The notes under the pieces were generated by a model. That model made no database searches, was not told where the DNA came from, and was given only the letters and a program-made list of their open reading frames with translations. This document shows, piece after piece, positions 1 to 9,845 of a stretch of DNA of 64,000 nt; positions within the stretch are counted from its first letter, which is position 1; every line of letters begins with the position of its first letter. This DNA is from Carpediemonas membranifera (taxonomy: Eukaryota; Fornicata): positions 682,001 to 746,000 of the forward strand of contig JAHDYR010000005.1 of NCBI GenBank assembly GCA_019828565.1. The letters run 5' to 3'. Made by a program: the position numbers and the translations under genes.

Positions 1-460
1 CTTGAAGTAGGCGAGAGAGTCGTTTTTGGCGTTGTTGACGAGGAGGCCGTTGAAGGGAGCGTAGCCGATCATCGGAGCGAGCCAGGGCCACATCTTGGTC
101 TCGAGGTCGGTGGAGATGGAGAACATCCACTGGCGAACCTGGCCGCGGGCAACGAAGCAGGAGCCGAGGAGGTTGAGGGCGGGAGCCATCTCAGCGAGAG
201 CGATGGCGATGTTGTCGGACTCGAAGAGAGCGGCACCGTTGTCAAGAACAAGAACGGGGATCTTGCCGAGAGGGTTAAGCTTGAGGTGCTCCTCAGACTG
301 GATAAGCGATTGGGGACCGCATAAGAGCGGGCATATGACAAACCTTGATCTGCTTCATGTCGGCGATGTACTCGACATCGAGGGCGACGCCGCAGTGCTT
401 AGCAACGAGCTCGGCGTACTTGCCGAAAGGAGACTGCTTGCCAGTGATGAGCTTAGCCAT
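1..460 (-). CDS. EEF1G: eEF1B-gamma / GST-like protein, N-terminal part (partial, 2 exons)
   Basis: Exon 1 (344-460) begins MAKLITGKQSPFGKYAELVA and codes 39 residues. A 46-nt intron (298-343) follows, and exon 2 (1-297) continues in phase to the window edge with 99 codons. The joined protein is a thioredoxin-fold GST N-terminal domain; the exon 2 stretch LNPLGKIPVL and the later ALFESDNIAIALAE match the glutathione-site region of elongation factor 1B gamma (known family: 'NPxGKVPxL...FESxAIA'). eEF1B-gamma is a structural subunit of the complex that exchanges GDP on eEF1A. The C-terminal domain lies outside the window, so a free-standing GST or another tRNA-synthesis protein with a GST module cannot be excluded. 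Start chosen at the first ATG that gives the GST beta-strand opening. Confidence 0.68.
298..343 (-). other. 46-nt spliceosomal intron in the eEF1B-gamma-like gene
   Basis: On the minus strand it starts GTTTGT and ends CTTATCCAG. It lies exactly between codons. Its removal joins ...ADMKQIK to SEEHLKLNPL, giving an uninterrupted GST domain. Reading through it hits a stop in the same frame. Confidence 0.8.
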
Positions 461-623
461 GATTCTCGTGTATCGAACCGAAAAAATGTTGCATGAAAAA
501 AGAAAAAAACACGGCGAGACTCGCGGTAGGCTAGAGCCATCTACCTTGCCGTATAGACAGCGATGGGCTGAAAAATCTAGTTTACGGAGTCGCCATGTGT
601 TGTAGCCGTCATCCAGCAACGAC

Positions 624-1022
624 TCACATGTTGCTCTCTATGAACTTCAGATTATCCGCCACAGCGCACATGTTGGCGTGGGTTGTGCGGATGAAGGACT
701 TGACGTCCCCAAGCTCTGCCACTGAGGTGTTGAATGACTCGATGAGGGAAAGGAAGGCCTGTGACTGCTTGTTGATGGTCATGTGGCGCGCCTGGATCTG
801 CTTAACGAGCTGCTGAATCTGTCTCTGGTTGCTAAAGAGTGTGTTGATGTCCTTGTTCGTCTCTCCGACGAGTTCTTTCGCATATTGGTCTACGTTCTTC
901 AGCGCCGCCATCCCGAGGGACTCTGTCATTGAATGAAGCGCTTTGGCCTTACTGGCGTGTTGTTCAAGGCGTTGTTGGAAAATTGATGACATTTGTTCTC
1001 TCATCGTGTCTGTTGTGAGCAT
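624..1022 (-). CDS. BLOC1S1: BLOC-1/BORC subunit 1 (GCN5L1-like)
   Basis: A 132-residue, mostly helical protein. The C-terminal half, including IESFNTSVAELGDVKSFIR and the following heptads, matches the conserved coiled coil of BLOC1S1 (known family pattern: 'VENFNxALKEIGDVENWAR'). Length is close to the family norm (about 125-150 residues). BLOC1S1 is shared by BLOC-1 and BORC, which act in lysosome-related organelle biogenesis and positioning. The ATG at 1022 opens the only helical frame and no intron is needed. It lies divergent in function but co-oriented with its neighbours on the minus strand, with about 150 bases to LRRC40 downstream of its promoter side. Confidence 0.8.
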   Translation of the reverse strand: MLTTDTMREQMSSIFQQRLEQHASKAKALHSMTESLGMAALKNVDQYAKELVGETNKDINTLFSNQRQIQQLVKQIQARHMTINKQSQAFLSLIESFNTSVAELGDVKSFIRTTHANMCAVADNLKFIESNM

Positions 1023-1174
1023 TAAACTGCATTTCCGAATTCGGTGTCAATTCAGACAACAGAAGCTTCTCCAGTCGAAAGAACCAAGACCACCGGCCAG
1101 CCCCAGCGTACGTGCAACTTGCTGAGGCAAGACCTCTCATCAGTCATCCACCGCGACGCTAGTATTTACAGCGG

Positions 1175-2977
1175 TTACATCTGCATCCGCAGCCACTTGA
1201 GGATGGCCTCCGTGCCTTGGGTGATTATCGCCTGCCGCAGCCGTCTCAGGATGTTGCCCTCGACCTGGAACTGCGTCAGCGGGCATCGCCCCATCACCGG
1301 TGGTATCGTCGACATGTCATTGTTCGCGATGTCGAGCACTTGCAGCCCAACCTTGACAAATGACTCGCCGAGCTCAGTCGGGAAGTCTGCAATGTGGTTG
1401 TTGGCGACAATGAGGGTTTCCAGCCTGGGGGGCACGCCGCGGGCCTCGAATGGGAATGTTTTGAGGGCGTTGTAGGACATGTCGAGGTGTCGGAGGGGCA
1501 GGCGGGCGAAGACGGTCTCGGGTACGGAATAGTTCGAGATCTTATTGACGGAAAGATCCAAGTGCTCCAGATTCCGGCACTGTGCCAGAGTTTCCGGCAC
1601 GGCGGTCAGTCGGTTCTTACGCAGGACAACCGTCTTGAGCGTCGCGATGCGGTGCAGCGCAGGCATCTCCGTGAGCTTGTTATCGCCCAACTCGAGCGTC
1701 TGCAGGGACGGGAACAGCTCTGCCAGCAGCTCGTCGTCGATGGACTCGAGCCCGCATCCGTTGGCAATGACTGCGGTGACTCCGTCGAGGTCGGCCCGAC
1801 CCCGCATGGACCGTTGGGGGAACACAGTCGGCCCGGGGGAGACCACGAGACGGCCGGAGGCCCCCAGAGTCTCGGCATGAACGGCGGCCTGGGGCTCGTC
1901 GTCCTCTACGTCCATACGGGTGCGGAGGAGATCGAGGACTGCCACAGCGCCCTTCTGGAGGACTGCGTGCTTCAGATCCTTGAGCTGGTTGCCCTCGGCG
2001 CTGAGCCGTACCAGAGTGCCCTGCAGCAGGCCGAGGCGGGGCGGGAGGGAGCGGAGGCTGTTGTTGTGAACGTCCAGTGTGGTAAGTGATGACAACCGGT
2101 CAATGTCGTCAGGTAAGGACTCGATACTGTTGTCTGACACCACAAGCACGCTCAGTTTCCGGCACTCAAGCAAACTTTCCGGCAATCCGGAAAGCTGGTT
2201 GTTCCCCATCCGGAGCTCTGTGAGTGCCTCCGGCATTGCGGGCACAAATCTGATACTATTGTGCTCCGCTTCAACAGTGTGCAGTTTAGTGCACTGACCG
2301 AGGAAGTCGGGCAAGGCCATGAGTCTGTTGAAGGAGAGGTTGATTGTCTCGAGCGACGGGATGGGTTTCATCTCGGAGAGATCATCGAGCATGTTGTGTG
2401 ACAGGTCGAGGTGGATCAAGTTTGTCCACAACGCGCCTGTGCCTGGGGGAACGCGTGCCAGACGGTTGTTGGAGACATCGAGCGATGCCAGGGCGAGGCA
2501 GCGTGTGATGGACGAGGGCAGGGCGGCCAGGCTGTTGCGGGATAGCGTCAGCAGGGCAAGGACGGGCAGCCTGTCGAGGACGTCAGGGAGGTCCGTCAGA
2601 CGATTCCCGTCCAGCTTGAGGGCACGGAGCTCGGCAAGAGCCTCCACAGCCTTGGGGAAGGACAGCAGCATGTTGTTGGACAGATCGAGGACGGAGAGCT
2701 CGAGCCAGCGAGAGATGTCGTCGGTGAGCTCCACGAGCTTATTGTCACGGGCGATGATCTTGGTTATTCCGACAAGTTCAAACCACTTCTCTCCGAAATC
2801 CTCTTCGTTGATGTTGTAGACAAATGGAGGGAGGTCGATCAGGTCGCAGTTGCTGATAATGAGCTCGCCACTGTGCCGTGCTCGCTTGCAAGCACCTTCA
2901 ACACGTGCGGAAGGATCTGGTGCAAAGATTTGTACGCCTGTGCCGATCGCACCGCCACCAAAGCGTCCTCTATTCAT
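1175..2977 (-). CDS. LRRC40: Leucine-rich repeat protein, LRRC40 orthologue
   Basis: A 600-residue protein built almost entirely of about 20 leucine-rich repeats with the consensus LxxLxLxxNxLxxLP. The region before the repeats (residues ~28-75: ACKRARHSGELIISNCDL, then a W-containing linker) and the C-terminal cap (GTEAILKWLRMQM) match LRRC40, whose C terminus has the form 'GTQEVLKYLRSKI'. Length matches the family (about 600). Family members are cytosolic or nuclear scaffolds without a settled enzymatic role. Single exon; the ATG at 2977 is followed by a Gly-rich start. No signal peptide or transmembrane segment is seen. Confidence 0.85.
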   Translation of the reverse strand: MNRGRFGGGAIGTGVQIFAPDPSARVEGACKRARHSGELIISNCDLIDLPPFVYNINEEDFGEKWFELVGITKIIARDNKLVELTDDISRWLELSVLDLSNNMLLSFPKAVEALAELRALKLDGNRLTDLPDVLDRLPVLALLTLSRNSLAALPSSITRCLALASLDVSNNRLARVPPGTGALWTNLIHLDLSHNMLDDLSEMKPIPSLETINLSFNRLMALPDFLGQCTKLHTVEAEHNSIRFVPAMPEALTELRMGNNQLSGLPESLLECRKLSVLVVSDNSIESLPDDIDRLSSLTTLDVHNNSLRSLPPRLGLLQGTLVRLSAEGNQLKDLKHAVLQKGAVAVLDLLRTRMDVEDDEPQAAVHAETLGASGRLVVSPGPTVFPQRSMRGRADLDGVTAVIANGCGLESIDDELLAELFPSLQTLELGDNKLTEMPALHRIATLKTVVLRKNRLTAVPETLAQCRNLEHLDLSVNKISNYSVPETVFARLPLRHLDMSYNALKTFPFEARGVPPRLETLIVANNHIADFPTELGESFVKVGLQVLDIANNDMSTIPPVMGRCPLTQFQVEGNILRRLRQAIITQGTEAILKWLRMQM

Positions 2978-3397
2978 CGTTTCAGGATCTTGATTGATTT
3001 ATGCAATGTGTGCACTTTAAAGCGTGCAGAGAGAGCCGCTGCCAGGTACGGACTGCTACCGCGGCCATCTATTCAGGCAACTAGTCACCTCATGCCGCGC
3101 GGGCGCGGGTTTGGTGCTGTTTGCTTGATGGCCGCGGTAGCAGCCCCTACCGAGCAGTGGAAGACTTTTGTTAAAGATGGTGTTGCTGTCCTGGGTGGGA
3201 GATTTTATTCTTAACGAGACGTTTATGTGCTCCAGATGTAAATCGAAGGATTTTCAGCAATGACCTTGCCCTTCCCTACTTCTCGCCATCTTATCGCATA
3301 CCGGCCAGACCTCAGGGTCTGCTCGACACCCGCATCAGCCATAGTAGCGTCCAGACGGACCTCAGCTGGTCCGATCTGGTGATCTCCCAGCCCAGCC
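2978..3397. other. Intergenic region upstream of LRRC40
   Basis: About 420 bases without a convincing gene on either strand. The open frames seen here are antisense shadows. It must contain the LRRC40 promoter, but no motif can be named with confidence. Confidence 0.5.
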
Positions 3398-3722
3398 GTC
3401 AGGATCGGATAGAATAAAGGCTAGCGGTCTCGGCATTCTCCATCTCGCTGCCCAACATGGCGCCCATGGCGATCTGCTTCCACCGGGCCCCCTCCTCGCC
3501 CAGCTTGGCGTCGAGCTCGGTCAGCTGGGTGTTCAAGGCGTCGCTCTGCTCCCTGGACTGCAGCAAGTCCTTGCATGCGACTTCTACGTCGAGAGAGAGA
3601 GTTCAGCTGGGCCCGGCGCTCGTCCACCATGGCCTCGAGCTGCTTGGAGAGCTCACTGTAGACAGCATCGAACTCGGCGGTTTGGAGCTCACCGTTCCTT
3701 CACAAGACTGCTAATACGCTGT
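3398..3722 (-). pseudogene. Remnant of a coiled-coil protein gene
   Basis: On the minus strand three overlapping frames each show heptad-rich, charged sequence: ELQTAEFDAVYSELSKQLEA in one, then VEVACKDLLQSREQSDALNT and a run ending ENAETASLYSIRS before a TGA near 3398. The frame changes around 3590 (a TCTC repeat) and again near 3690. This looks like the 3' part of a coiled-coil gene broken by small indels, or one with unrecognised introns. Its upstream part is missing, cut off where the DIRS-like element begins near 3722. No family recognised. Confidence 0.45.
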
Positions 3723-3834
3723 CTACGGGCGATTGAAGCGGATGCGCCTGGAGAATGGAACGCCTGGCCGATTATATTGGTCTTCATGCGTGTCAGAGAC
3801 GGCTGGCGCCTTCACAGTGTAGCCTGCGACATCG

Positions 3835-4962
3835 ATGACTTCAAGGAAGATTTTCGCTGTAAGATTGTTCGACCCCAATCTTCGGAGAAGATTTGGTCGC
3901 AATCGAATCGGGCAGAGTCGAGGCGAGTCGTTCACGCCGCTGAACGCACCAAGTACCAGTCCTATTTTAATGGAAGAGACAAGGCAGGTTATCATCGCCC
4001 AAGGTGGGCTAGATGCGGACGAGCTGCGGGCGATGCAGCTCGACGAGAACGAGAGGGGCGCATGGCATGAGACGGAGGCCCCGTACGAGGTGCCCGACGT
4101 CGTGGGGCTCGTGGACCGAGGGGAGCACTGGGTAATGCTACACTTGCTCCACGCCGTCGACGCGGTGAGGGAGGCGGACCGGCCGAAGGCCTTCGCTTGT
4201 CTGCGCGACGAGTACCTCCAGCTGTGCCGCGCCAGCAGGGGCGCCGCGCTGAGAAACCATGACCTATATGAGCTGCGGAACCGCCTGATCCGCAAGGCGG
4301 GGTTCCCGGCGACCACGGCACCGAAGGTGCCCACCCGATTCACGGCAGTCTTCCGCGCGAGCAGCAGCGGCGGGGGCGGCCGGGGTGGCAGAGGCCGTGG
4401 TGGCGGTGCACCAGCCGGCGGCCAGGCTGAGGTAAACGGCCAGGCATACCCTTCGATCATTATTGCGGAGAACGCCGAAGTGCCCACGGAGAACGAGGCC
4501 TTCGAGGAACGACAGGAACCACAGTCCGAGGATGAGGCAGTTGTGGAGAGCGCTGAAGCGCCCACAACCGGAGACGAAGCCAGCGACGAAGAGAAGGACG
4601 ACGACGATGGGGGAGTGCCGAGCGAGATGGCTAGCACCGAGGCGCCCATAGCTGCGGACGCGGACAACGAAGAGCGCGACGGCCGCACGAAGGAGTTGCG
4701 TGAAGATCCTTCATCGTCTGCAAAACCCACCGAGACCATCGCGGACCAGACGGAAGACGGCGCCTCGCGGTGGGACATAAGGCAGGAGGCCCTCCCGCTG
4801 ATAGGGGAGGCAATCCAACGACGATGGCTCGGCACGATGCCGCCGGAGCGCATCGAGCGGCTCAGGGCCATTCTGCGCGAGGCCGGCGAGTGGGCCCTTC
4901 GCCCCGACCAACCTCAACCCGGACATACTGGAGGCGATGGGGGCCCCTCAGCGGGTGGCTGA
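3835..4962 (+). CDS. DIRS-like ORF1 (gag-like)
   Basis: A 375-residue protein: a basic N terminus, a helical region (~65-155), a Gly/Arg-rich stretch at ~180-195 (GGGGRGGRGRGGG, RGG-box-like and possibly RNA binding), then a long acidic Glu/Asp-rich segment and a helical C terminus. No zinc knuckle is seen. Its position before the RT frame and its composition suggest the nucleic-acid-binding structural protein of the element. Its last 26 bases overlap the RT frame, so RT may be made by frameshifting or by reinitiation. Function is inferred from position only. Confidence 0.6.
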   Translation: MTSRKIFAVRLFDPNLRRRFGRNRIGQSRGESFTPLNAPSTSPILMEETRQVIIAQGGLDADELRAMQLDENERGAWHETEAPYEVPDVVGLVDRGEHWVMLHLLHAVDAVREADRPKAFACLRDEYLQLCRASRGAALRNHDLYELRNRLIRKAGFPATTAPKVPTRFTAVFRASSSGGGGRGGRGRGGGAPAGGQAEVNGQAYPSIIIAENAEVPTENEAFEERQEPQSEDEAVVESAEAPTTGDEASDEEKDDDDGGVPSEMASTEAPIAADADNEERDGRTKELREDPSSSAKPTETIADQTEDGASRWDIRQEALPLIGEAIQRRWLGTMPPERIERLRAILREAGEWALRPDQPQPGHTGGDGGPSAGG

Positions 4963-6634
4963 CTGGGCGACGACCGGGGTGGAGATACCGTGGGCGGGAA
5001 CCCCGCCGCCCCACGACAGCGAGGACTCGCGCGCCATGGTTCGAGAGGCGGACATGGCAGCGGCAGAGGAGACCATGGACGGTCTAGCCCGGGACGGCAT
5101 CATCGAAGAGGCAGGAGTGGATGATGTAGCATGTACGATGCCGGTCCATCTTTTCTGGAAGGACGACTCCGACCACAGCCGCGGGATGCGGGTGGTCACG
5201 GACGCGATTTTCGCCAACACGTACATGCAGCGGTGCCCGTTCACCTACGAGCTTCTACCCCCGCAGCTGGCGGCAGCAATGGGCGCCGTGGGCACCACCG
5301 ACCTTGACCGTGGATTCTTCCAGGTCGCCCTCTGTGAGCAGGACAGGCAGTACTTCGGAGTGCGATGGGGCCACAAGCTCTACCGCTTCGCAGTGATGAC
5401 GATGGGCGCGGCAACCTCGCCCGAGATCTTCACGGCCCTGGCGCAGCCGGCAGTGAACCTCCTACGCGCCATCGGTGTGGAGGTGGACCATCTCATCGAT
5501 GACTTCGCGGCTCAGGACATGGAGCTGCTTCTGGGGGCATTGAAGCTGGCGGGTTGGGCGGCCAGCAGCCGGAAGACGGTCACCCCGGCCACCGAGTGGA
5601 AGTTCCGCGGACTCATGTGGCGCCAGGACGGGGTGCGCCTGCCGGAAGACAAACAGAAGTGGCTCCTGGGGGAGATCGCCGCCGTTACCAGACTGAAGCA
5701 GATGACCATCAGGCGCGCGCAGAAACTCGTGGGCAAAGCCCAATACGCAGCCTGGGCAATCCCGAAGATACGCCGGCGTCTGACGCCTCTATACGACGCG
5801 TTGAGAGCGGCCCTGCGATTCGAGGCGGCTAACCCGGGAAAGAAGGCCTGGGTATTCGTGACGCCCTACCTAGCCAAGGCGCTGAGAGCAGCTGGAGCAG
5901 AGGTCGAGACGAACGACTTGCGCGACATCGGTCGGATAGAACTGGGGCTAGTCATGGCGACGGACGCATGCTCGACCCAGGAGGGGGCCATCATCACGAC
6001 GGGAGACCAGGCCGGCAGAACCTCGCAGCGGGAGTCTCGCGGCCTGTACTCGATCGCATATAAGGAGATCAGGGCAGTGGAGCTAGGATTGAAGACGTTC
6101 AAATCCCCGGCGGACTCGGCGGTCGTGGTGTACATCGATAACACGAACGCGTACTACCTCCTGCGCGGCAGCGAGACGAAGTCAACCCAGCTGAGGCAGG
6201 CGTGTGAAGCGATCTGGGAGCTCACGGACGAAGCGAACATCGAGCTCATCGTGAGGTGGGTGCCGACGGGCGCTAACATTGCGGACATCATCTCCAGACA
6301 GGCGGTTGAGAGCGTCGACGTGGGCGAGGAGCTCAAGGCGTGGAGGCCGGCGACCACGGGCACGGTGGATTGCGCGCGGGGCGCTCTGTGGTCGACCCAA
6401 CAGCCGCATCTGCTGCCGGAGGTCTCGCCGCCGGTGGAAGCGAGGGGAAAGGAGTCCCACTTCCAGGGCAGAGGGAAGGCACTGAGAGAGCTGATCATGG
6501 TGCGAGCCGACCAAGGGGACCCCATCCAGACGGGCGACGTGGTCAACCTAACGGAGAGGCGGTGGGGCGACCTAGAGCCTACGGGCCCCGACGAGAGAGC
6601 GGCGGCGGCGGGGGTGACGGAGCAGTACGGGTAG
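4937..6634 (+). CDS. DIRS-like reverse transcriptase / RNase H
   Basis: A 565-residue protein. RT signatures: RVVTDAIFANTYMQ; GTTDLDRGFFQVAL (motif A Asp); FAVMTMGAATSPEIF (the equivalent of 'MPFGLxxAP'); and VDHLIDDFA (the catalytic L-I-D-D, replacing YxDD) at about residue 180. RNase H follows (~330-460), with VMATDACSTQEGAI, AYKEIRAVELGLKTF, VYIDNTNAYYLL and a terminal GANIADIISRQ supplying the acidic residues. Order and spacing match DIRS/VIPER elements rather than Ty3. No integrase follows; a recombinase frame does. The frame appears intact. Confidence 0.85.
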   Translation: MGAPQRVADWATTGVEIPWAGTPPPHDSEDSRAMVREADMAAAEETMDGLARDGIIEEAGVDDVACTMPVHLFWKDDSDHSRGMRVVTDAIFANTYMQRCPFTYELLPPQLAAAMGAVGTTDLDRGFFQVALCEQDRQYFGVRWGHKLYRFAVMTMGAATSPEIFTALAQPAVNLLRAIGVEVDHLIDDFAAQDMELLLGALKLAGWAASSRKTVTPATEWKFRGLMWRQDGVRLPEDKQKWLLGEIAAVTRLKQMTIRRAQKLVGKAQYAAWAIPKIRRRLTPLYDALRAALRFEAANPGKKAWVFVTPYLAKALRAAGAEVETNDLRDIGRIELGLVMATDACSTQEGAIITTGDQAGRTSQRESRGLYSIAYKEIRAVELGLKTFKSPADSAVVVYIDNTNAYYLLRGSETKSTQLRQACEAIWELTDEANIELIVRWVPTGANIADIISRQAVESVDVGEELKAWRPATTGTVDCARGALWSTQQPHLLPEVSPPVEARGKESHFQGRGKALRELIMVRADQGDPIQTGDVVNLTERRWGDLEPTGPDERAAAAGVTEQYG

Positions 6635-6707
6635 CCCGCCGCCCAGTCCTACAAGTGGGACGGCGCGCGCTGGGCACTGACGCTGGGAGGCGCGGTGGAG
6701 GGACCTC

Positions 6708-8186
6708 ATGGCAGACTTCCTGACAAAACCATCCGGAGCACGGCCCAAGAGAGTGTCTGGGTTCGCACCACGCGACGCATTCCTGCCAGCATGGTGGGGA
6801 AGGGCGCGCCGAGGGGAGGCAACCCTGACGGTCGAGGAAGATGGCGACTGGATCAAAGTCACGCTGGAGGACCGGGATGCGGAACAAAGCGAGCTGGAAG
6901 GAGCAACAGAGCCGCAGGAGGGTAGAGGAGATGAAGAGCAGACCGACGGGCCAGGCACCGGGCGGGATGGGGAGCCAGCCGCCGAGAGCACGGCGGAGCT
7001 AGCTGAAGCCGCCATACCACCAGCCCAGATGGTCAACGCATCAGCACAGACAACAAGACGGAAGACCTCTGAGGACACCCGGCTGCCCTCCGGCGCAGCA
7101 GAGCGAGCCTACCAGGCGTTGATGCGGGCAGCGGGCAGTGAACTCGCGCCGGCAGTTCAGGATTGGCTGGCGAGCAGCCGAGCAGCCTCCACGAAGTCGA
7201 CGAAGGCCTACATCTGGCGGGCATACGTGACATTCGTCGAGAACCGCGGCCGCTTGGTCGACGGCAAAATCCCCAAGGACCACACGCTCCTCGTCGAGTT
7301 CGTGCATGAAGGAGTAACTCGAGGCATGGCAGCGGCGACGTTGCGTAGCCGAATCTCGGCCGCGGCCGACATTGCGCTCATACAGGGCATCGACCTGAGC
7401 AACGGCATTGCGGCCACTGAATGGCGCTTGATGAGGGACGCAGTGTCTAAGATGGCGAAGGAAGAGAGACGGGAACGAGAAGTAAGCGGTATAGAGAGCG
7501 GCGCAGCCACGCTGACGGAGTGAGAGTATGCAGCGCTCTGCAGGGCGGAGATCGGCCCCACATGGACCATTGCGGAGCGAAACAAGGCCCTTGCGGTCCT
7601 CCAGGTTTGCACCGGAGCGCGCGCCAACGAGCTGAACGTCATGGCACACCATTGGCGGCGGAATGAGGACGGGAGCGTCATACTGACCCTGACGAAGTCG
7701 AAGAGCAAGAAGTCGCCGGCAGGAACCCAGGTCAAGCAACTCACGAGAGAACAGTGGGATTCCCCGCTGGGGCGTAAGTTGCAAGCCTACCACGCCATCT
7801 GGAAGGCGCGGTGGCCGACGGCGGAATACATCTTCCCATCCAAAGAGGGGAAGGCACTGAACGACTCATCCCTCGTCACCGCAACCACAGCGGGTCTGAG
7901 GTGCATGGGCATCAAGACGACGTCGCACGGCATGCGCAAGTACGCGGCGAAGGCAGCGCTTCTGGCGACGGGAGACATAGCGGAGGTGAGGAAGGTGATC
8001 GGACATGTAGAAGGATCCAGGGCGACTGAGGTGTACATACGTGGTGGCGCGACGGACAGAGTCTCTGGGATGACGGGGCTGACCGCGGGGAGCGGGACTG
8101 CCCCTGAGTCCACCGCACCACTAAACGTACCCTCTGACTCCACCGATCTGATTGATAAGCTTGGCTTCCGAGGAAGCTCAGTGTAG
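6708..8186 (+). pseudogene. DIRS-like tyrosine recombinase with one in-frame stop
   Basis: One continuous frame from the ATG at 6708 to 8186, broken only by a TGA at 7521-7523 (…ATLTE-stop-EYAALC…). The N-terminal half holds a low-complexity region, then a SAM-like core-binding domain (~residues 130-260). The second half carries the recombinase signature: the first Arg in CTGARANELNVM, His-x-x-Arg in TSHGMRKYAAKA, the second His in VIGHVEGS and the Tyr nucleophile in ATEVYIRGG. All catalytic residues (R-H-R-H-Y) are present. The enzyme would circularise or integrate the cDNA intermediate. The stop may be a mutation (for example from CGA) or read through; a single substitution would reopen the frame. 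Confidence 0.8.
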
Positions 8187-8300
8187 CGTTTAGACTAAGA
8201 CTTGAGGGTAGAACCTCCTGTAGTGGTGAAAATGGTCTGAACTACTCATAAATAGATTCAACACTACCCCTCCTCACTCTCCCTCCCTCCACGCGCCTGA
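8187..8300. other. Junction between the DIRS-like element and Ty3-A
   Basis: A short AT-richer stretch with CACTACC / GTAGTGGTG fragments. It should contain the right end of the DIRS-like element and whatever remains of the Ty3-A 3' LTR, but neither end can be fixed. Confidence 0.35.
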
Positions 8301-9705
8301 TTAATCAGTTGATGACTTCGCGGACACAATGCGACAATGTTCTCGGTGAGCTTGCGCAAACATCTCGTGCGCCTCCATGTACTTCAGAACCACCAGGTTG
8401 TCCTTCATATCGTCGTCTGATGTCGTCCTCCACGTGTCGTCGCTCGGTTCGTATCCAAGCCATCTGATTCTGACTTGCACGGTCTTCTGAGGGTCCTTCA
8501 ATAGACGCCAGTCTCTGATCTCCTTGATATACGTCTGTTGTCTGTCTTTTGCGCATTCTGCCTTTGCTGTTTCCTCTGTCCACTCTCCTTCTGCGACCTT
8601 GAGATGCGAGACATGCTTGGTATAGGACTTGTTGGTCTCTGGGTCGCGTACTATGAACGCGTTCCGCTTCTTCGGGGCTCTCTTCGTCACTCTGAGCGGT
8701 CCTCTCCACTTCAGCTCGTACTTCTGTCGCATCTCTGAGTCGCGGTCCACGTAGACCAACGTACCGGCCGATACCTTCGTCTGTTTCCTCGTCTCGCCGT
8801 GTCTCGTCTGTGCTTCTCTTGTCTTGGCTTGGTGTTCGTCTGCTACCTTTTGCCGTTCCTCTCGTCTGCGTTGCTCGTTGGCGAGCATCCGGTCGATTAC
8901 CCCTACGTCTGATCGTCTGGTCAGGGGCTCTCCCATCGTCGGTCTCTTCATATCGTGGCCTACCAGCTTCCAGGGCGACGTCCCAGTCGCGCTAGTCCGT
9001 GCTCTGTTGATCATCGTCTGGATCATGGGGATGAGCTGTGCCCACTGCGTCGTCTGCCGGTCGAACATCTCTGTCCTCAGGTGCCGGTTCACCTCTCTGT
9101 TGCGCCGCTCTACGATGCCATTGTCTTCGTGGTGATATGGCGTCGTGACCGTCAGACTGCTGTTCACCTCTCAAGCGAAGGTTCGGAACTCCTGTGAGTC
9201 GAACTGGCGGCCTCCGTCGCTGACCCAGTCCATTGGTGCTGGGAACTGGGTGAGGTAATGCGCCTGTATTGCCGCCACGGTCTCTCTCGTCTTCAAGGTC
9301 CGCAAGGGGACTAGTGTCGTCCATCTCGTGGTCTCTTCGACCATGGTCAAGATGTACTTGAAGTCGCCGTCGGGTCGACCCATCACGATTGAGTCTAAGA
9401 AGACGCGAGCGTACGGCTCTGGGGCTGGCGTGCGGGTTTCTTCTCTATACTCTGCTGGGCCGGTCTTTCCCTCCTTCTGACACGTGTGGCAGTCCGCGAT
9501 CATCTGTCTCACGTCTTGCTCTGCCGATGGCCATCCGAGACCCCGTTGCTCGAGCTGCCAGACTGTCTGGCTCACTCCGAAGTGTCCGATATCCTTGCCG
9601 TGGACTTCAGCGAAGCGAGCCTTCTTCTATTCTGCGGGGATCTCCTGCTGTCTGTGCTCATCCGGTCCATCGGCCGAGTTGTGACGCGGTCCTCGCTCTC
9701 CTCCC
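8301..9705 (-). pseudogene. Ty3-A: integrase and chromodomain remnant
   Basis: Minus-strand pol fragment. Order: H-H-C-C zinc domain (HGKDIGHFGV…CHTCQKEG), integrase core with the first Asp in VFLDSIVMG, the second in WVSDGGRQFDSQEF and the Glu in NGIVERRNREV, a GPY-like C-terminal region, then a chromodomain (VQVRIRWLGYEPSDDTW). In-frame stops interrupt it: TGA at 9171-9173 between the second Asp and the Glu, and TAG near 9625 before the zinc domain. RT, protease and gag are missing upstream, so it is a dead 3' fragment of a chromovirus-type Ty3/Gypsy element. Confidence 0.8.
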
Positions 9706-9737
9706 GCAGTTTATGTAAACGTTCAACCTTCAGCACA
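9706..9737 (+). repeat. Probable 3' part of the Ty3-C 5' LTR
   Basis: Shares GCAGTTTATGTAAAC with the LTR of Ty3-1 (17708-17722) and ends CACA immediately before a palindrome, as in Ty3-1 and Ty3-2. The upstream side runs into Ty3-A, so it may be truncated. Confidence 0.4.
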
Positions 9738-9746
9738 GTGATCACT
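9737..9746 (+). promoter_or_regulatory. Palindrome at the Ty3-C primer-binding position
   Basis: AGTGATCACT, a perfect 10-bp palindrome directly after the CACA LTR end and 11 bases before the gag ATG (9758). The same arrangement is seen in Ty3-1 and Ty3-2. Confidence 0.5.
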
Positions 9747-9829
9747 CCTGGTTTATAATGTTGAACCCTCAACAGCCAACGCTAAGTCAATTCACCCTTG
9801 AAGAAGCACGGCAATTCTCAAGACACTTC

Positions 9830-9845
9830 CGCTTCTTCAAAACCC
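9830..9845. repeat. Target-site duplication of LINE-4 (left copy)
   Basis: CGCTTCTTCAAAACCC, identical to 11996-12011. It flanks the LINE 3' tail. Confidence 0.9.

Larger units (their letters stand above)
3723..8290 (+). mobile_element. DIRS/VIPER-like tyrosine-recombinase retrotransposon
   Basis: Three consecutive plus-strand frames encode a gag-like protein, an RT-RNase H and a tyrosine recombinase. That is the gene set of the DIRS order (DIRS/Ngaro/VIPER), which integrates without a DDE integrase. ORF1 and ORF2 overlap by 26 bases in different frames. The exact ends are not proven: I could not see convincing inverted or split direct repeats, so the boundaries are set by the flanking coiled-coil remnant (left) and Ty3-A (right). 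Confidence 0.75.

Noticed and set aside
3723-4871. 382-codon minus-strand frame
   Set aside because: Antisense of the DIRS-like ORF1; low-complexity Ser/Pro composition produced by the GC-rich coding strand.
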